Assembly: GCF_050908995.1 (NCBI RefSeq)
Contig: NC_135122.1
Location: 17,400,501 to 17,464,500, forward strand
Source: Andrena cerasifolii
Taxonomy: Eukaryota > Arthropoda > Insecta > Hymenoptera > Andrenidae
Length of the DNA stretch: 64,000 nucleotides
Reading direction: 5' to 3'
Numbering within the stretch: the first letter of the stretch is position 1; each line of letters begins with the position of its first letter. This document shows positions 59,304-64,000 of this stretch, piece by piece. The translations under genes were made by a program, and so were the position numbers. Under the pieces are notes generated by a model, which was given only the letters and a program-made list of their open reading frames with translations, made no database searches and was not told the origin of the DNA.

Positions 59304-62300
59304 CATTAATGGGATCTTCTTCTGAGAATTGTTTTCTGAATATTTCAGTGGACAAATGTCTGTGAAGGTTTTAGGGTAGTTCAGTAAGGTGTTCCTCAAT
59401 CTCAGTTGTGTTTTTACTGAATACATGAATTTTACATTTCACCTTCCGAAAAAAGGATGGGAATTAAAGTTCCCAAGTGCGAAGAGAGAAGATTACTCAT
59501 TACTCCATTCGAATAATATCCTATAGTCTGTAGGAACGTCGTATTCAAAGAATATTCTAAGCGTCACGATTCGATTAAACTGAAAAAAAAATACGAAAGG
59601 GGTAGGAAAAACTTTACTCGTGTACTTGAGTGGAATTTCATCTGAATTGCAGGAAGAACATCGACAGACCAACGATGGGCTCTCTCCCCTTTCCCGCTGC
59701 TCTCTTCGGCGATCTTGCTGCGTGCGAATGGCAAGTCGTTTCCTTCTCTTGTCGGTGAAACCAAGAGGGCCGGGGATAATATCACTGGGCTCCGAAATAT
59801 CTTAATAACGAGGTCTGCCCCGGTTCGACTGCTCCTCGGGATAATAATTCACGCCGCTCTCCTGCGCGGCGCGCGCAGAGTTGGGGTGGCGAGGCAGGAA
59901 GAGAGGAACACCGCGCGAGTGGTGCAATGACAGAGTGGAACAGGGACTGAGAGAACGCGGGAAGAGAAAGAGAGGAGCAAGGGGTGGAGAAATGGAATGA
60001 AAAGTAGTGAAGGTTAAAGAAAAAACACGGGGGAGAAATTGAATGAAGAAATATAATTGTAAATACAAAGGATACAACGAGATACAATAAGAAAATAATC
60101 AAAACCAGTACTGAACAAAACAGAAATTTAAGACCAACGAAATATATAACAGAAGAATGCAGGAAGGAGAATTATAGTACATTGAAAATAACAGAAGAAA
60201 AGAGAACAGTGCGACCAGAAAATAAAGAAAATTGAAAAAGTAAGAAGCAGGTACAGTGGGAAGAATATAAACCCTCGGTCTAAGTCTAAACAGAGTGGAA
60301 ATAGAAAAGAAAGGGGAGGAACAGAGTACAAACGATGTAGAAGGTGTGAAAGAGAAAGGGACGAGGTTGAAAGCCAGGAGAGAGAAAGTGAGTGCAAAAA
60401 GAAACACAGGCGTAGGGGGGCAAAGACAAAAAAAAAGGAGGAGAAGAAGAAGAAAGGAGTAACGGTAAGAAAGCAGGGAGAAAAGGAGTAAGCGCGACAA
60501 TCACCTGTGTGCTGCACCGAAAAAGCAAAGAGATGGCGGTGCACGAGGAGCAAGCACCGTGGCCTGTAATTATCGCCAGTGGCCGTGGGAATTGAATTAC
60601 GAGGTAAATTCGTGACGTGCCACGGTGCTCGCGCACCGTCGAAAATCAAAGAACCGCCGCGCACGGCCCCATAAAAAGTTTCGTGCTGTAAAAAGTCCCT
60701 ACAGACCGACGATCCGACACACTTTGGTCGCTTGAACTTTCTGCTGGGGAAGCGGCACTTTCCTGTTGATGCAATGGGCATTAATTAGTCATCCAGCTCG
60801 ACAAAAAAAAAATGCGCGGCCGCTACTTTTCAATTGTTATAAGTTTGTAATGCTTACAACGTGTGTTTACCTTCGGCGTGAAAAATTAATTCGACACGTG
60901 CGAGATCGCGGCTCTCCAGGCTTTTCGTTTTTCATTTCGCGTCATAAGCGAATCGTAAGTGTGTCGGCATGAGAGAACTTTCGAATCATGCTAGGGCTGG
61001 AATTTCTGTAGACTTTTTTTAATATATACACAAATAAAAAAATACTGTAGACAATTACATAAAAAATAATAGAAATATAGTCATGGTTAATTCCACTTCC
61101 ATGCTGATGATTATACCAATCTGTTAAAAGCATTTAAAAGAAAAAAAAGGTAAGTGAAAGTAGGTACAGATATTTCATTTTTACACAATATTAAAAATAA
61201 CTGTTAACCCATCGCGTTCCAGCTGTACGCAAATTTCAAATCTTTAGATTGTTAGTAAAACTCTCCAGATCTATCATTCCGCCCTAAAATCCTTAAAGAT
61301 TAATAGAAGCAATTACTTTCTAAGTTCCTTACAACAACAGAGTAATAAAAATGTATATGGAGAGAAACGTATGTATTTTGCAACTACTTTCAATAACTTT
61401 AAATAACTTTAAATTTCCATTTACCGAAAATTAAGAAATATTGACTTGGTCAGTTTCATCAAGCCATCGAAGTGTCCTAATGGGCCAGTCACCTATGTCG
61501 GTCCCAAAGAGTGACGGGGATAACTCGCGAGCCTTTACGGAGCGTTCTCGTCTACAGAGGAGTCCTACTGTACCTATCCTCTCATTGAACCGTTTCTGTA
61601 GACGTTTCCATGGAGCCCAGAATACCTTGCCCCCGATAAAGGGAACCTCTCTGGACCGCGTTACAGATCGCATCATCCCGTGTGTCGTAATGCCCCGCTG
61701 TCGAGTGAAAAAAAAAAGAGCAGAGCTGACCCACCCGGCCGAGAAGCGATCCTCCACCCCACGGGGTATTATTTACGCGACTTCGTCTACCTCCATTCTT
61801 CTTCCCGGCCGAAGGAGATGATTCATTCAGCGGCTCGAAGACGACGAGGTGGAGGCAGGTTCGAGGACCTCGAACAACCGACGCAGGGACCGCGGCTCCA
61901 CTCGTTAATCCGTGAACAATGAAAGATTTCGTTTGGCGTACTGTACGAGCCGAGTCGAGTGCCACTCGTTGCCTCTTTTCACTTTCGGGACAGCCCCACG
62001 ACCCCACCGAAGGGGTTACGAGTACTTCATTCTGTCCGGTGATCTCTGGGCACCGTGAAATCGATTCTCCTGCCTGGCCCCCTTGGCGTCCTACTTTTTC
62101 TTCGAGGCGTCAGTGATATTCCGTCGCGTCCGTTCATGCTGGAAACCACTTGACGTCGCGTTGGACCCACGGGGGAAATGGCGGGCGAGCGTCGTAAACG
62201 AGTTTTCCCTGGGTTTCTGGTGGGCTTTATGGTTCAGCGATGGGTAAGGGGATAGTCTGGTTTTGATAGAGTTACGACCACCGTCGTGTCACTTCAATGG

Positions 62301-64000
62301 TGCAAGAATGTTTAAACGATAGTTAGGTGGGCTAGCGATGTTGGTTCCCTGTGTGCGTTGGGGATTCAACGATGCGTAATGGTGTATTTGTGTAATGTTT
62401 TACCGTGGTACATGTTTAACACGCGTATTTAGGCGTAGATGTAGGATTTTATGTGGTTTACTGTTATATTTTATATATTTTATGTTTGTTTATGCATTGT
62501 TTCTTTTTCATGTGGGAATATCAAGCCTTCAGTGGTTATGTGATGTTTAGTGGCATATCAAGTTTGATGTCTCATGGAAAAAGGACCTCTTCTTATGTTT
62601 TTCATGTAGGTACTTAAACAAGTGACTTCTAGCGCAATGAATTATGCAGTTAAAGGGCCGCCAATGACAGAGATCTTAATAAATGAAATGGAAATTTTAG
62701 TACAAGAAAAGAATTATTTTTTAGTTTTTAGTGCATTTTAATTTAGTTTTTTGTGAATTTTTAATAAAATCGTTTAATATAATTTTTTTTTATATATATT
62801 TTTTTATTTTCTAGTTTTTAGTGTTTGTGGGTTTATATTTCACAGCTCAGACTTCTATACAAATATCTTTTATTGCTGTATACAGTTTAACAGTTTGCTT
62901 AAATGCTATAGTGCTAAAGTCAGTGAAAAACAATTCTTCTCCTGTATTACAATTTCGATGGTGATATACTACGAACGCCTGCAAAGTTTTAGTTTTACTA
63001 TTCGTACATACGTGACGGATCATTTCTCGATAAATTGTGTAGTTTGGATTTATGGTTATAGGTTATATTTATTGATGACTAGGTAATTTTTTCACCCCCG
63101 GGGGGTTACATTTTTTTAAAATATTGTATTGTCATCCAAACTACGCACGCCTGCATTGTTTCAAGACAATTGGATAGATGGAAGCTGAATAAAATCGTTT
63201 AATAAAAAAAAGACACCCTCAAAAATTTTTTAACCGCTCACAAAACTGGTGTGCAATCCAAAGCGTTTATTCTCGTTAAATAAATAAATGAATAAAAAAT
63301 CGTGCTCACTAGTTTCCCCACATCCACCAGAAAATAAAATATATATCCAAAATTCTAGCAAAAATATAAATATATTACAATTTCTCCACTTTTCTTCACG
63401 TAAATATCAAATATCCATTAACCATAGCCTACATCTCGCGAACTTCTTACCCTCGATAAATTTCAGCCACCCTATACAAGCAAAGCTAGTGAAAAAAGAA
63501 TGATGCGTTCGAATATGAAAGACGTCACACGCGTTTCTCCATCGTCGAAATTAACGACGGCCGGTCCTTTCTCAGAGCTTTTGTTAATCACTCGTATCCG
63601 TCTAATGATTGTGTAACGTGTCCTACGCTCCTATGGGCCAAGCGAGGCAGGATAAAGGTGGTCCATCACCGTGCCCATTTTAGGTAGGAACAAATTAATT
63701 TATTTCGCTGGTCGTGCTCGCGTGGGCGGCCTACTAAGATCTCGGTGCCTCGCCATGCCAATCAGTAGCGCAAACAGGAGTTAAATTTAAAATGAGCCAG
63801 CGACTCGCGCGAAATGCGAGGAATGCTCGTTGCCACTCTGCGAATATATTAAGCCTTTTGTCGCTACTTTTACGAAGGAAAAGGATGTCACGGTGGCGGC
63901 GTCGGGCCTTAAAGGGGACGCTAATCGCACGAAGATTGACAAATGTATGAAATTAGCGTGGCAAATAAGTAACGAGCTGAGGAGGATATTTGACAGACTG
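59304..64000. other. Non-coding right end of the window (probable wb intron or upstream DNA)
   Basis: Contains GC-rich islands at about 59650-59940, 60520-60960, 61440-62240 and 63520-63940, the purine-rich tract described separately, and a T-rich stretch at about 62700-62830. Long ORFs at 61431-62007 on both strands overlap each other and show no domain. No LN-domain exon or signal peptide fits wb here. Confidence 0.5.
59937..60490 (+). repeat. Purine-rich tract (G/A on the plus strand)
   Basis: About 550 bp are dominated by A and G on the plus strand, with runs such as GGGAAGAGAAAGAGAGGAGC and GGAGGAGAAGAAGAAGAAAG. On the wb-sense strand it is polypyrimidine. The long minus-strand ORFs here (up to 217 codons, rich in Leu, Phe, Ser) arise from this base composition and are not taken as genes. 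Confidence 0.75.

Noticed and set aside
60128..60781. 217-codon minus-strand ORF, with further long minus-strand ORFs inside it, rich in Leu, Phe and Ser and looking like membrane segments
   Set aside because: The hydrophobic look comes from the polypyrimidine composition of this strand. Long ORFs occur in several overlapping frames at once, and there is no domain or splice context.

Overview
The window is animal DNA, almost certainly from an insect and most likely a hymenopteran (bee, wasp or ant). The basis is an intron-rich gene with canonical GT/AG splice sites, a laminin alpha closest to insect wing blister and vertebrate LAMA1/LAMA2, an AT-rich background broken by CpG-rich patches of about 0.3-1 kb, several small inverted-repeat transposons, and a GGTTAGGTTAGG-type motif at about 27341. 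Order and species cannot be fixed from the sequence alone.

The only protein-coding gene I can support is on the minus strand: part of a laminin alpha-1/2 gene (wing blister, wb). Eleven consecutive internal exons lie between 42402 and 25205. They join without a frame break into 2611 nt (870 codons plus one base). In protein order they encode the C-terminal half of the laminin N-terminal (LN) domain, a first run of laminin-type EGF (LE) modules, the L4 (domain IV / LamB) insertion, and a second run of LE modules. The signal peptide and first half of the LN domain are not visible to the right. The rest of the LE region, the coiled coil and the LG domains are not visible to the left. The gene therefore probably continues past both ends, with an intron of more than 21.6 kb upstream (42403-64000) and one of more than 25.2 kb downstream (1-25204).

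Layout: 1-25204 is non-coding, a giant intron or intron plus intergenic DNA, with alternating AT-rich stretches and GC/CpG-rich islands, a TTCGAA microsatellite, a TTAA-type MITE and a 209-bp near-perfect hairpin element. From 25205 to 42402 the wb exons are separated by ten introns of 341-5663 bp, which hold two hAT-type elements, an AT-rich self-complementary minisatellite and an inverted-repeat element. From 42403 to 64000 there is non-coding DNA with more MITEs, a five-copy 53-bp minisatellite, three tandem duplications of 170-215 bp, an imperfect hairpin and a purine-rich tract of about 0.6 kb.

The laminin made from this gene would be secreted and assembled into a basement-membrane heterotrimer. 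The LN domain serves polymerisation, and the LE/L4 rods form the short arm. No convincing second gene, tRNA, rRNA or CRISPR array was seen. Long ORFs elsewhere look like chance products of GC-rich or purine-rich sequence.
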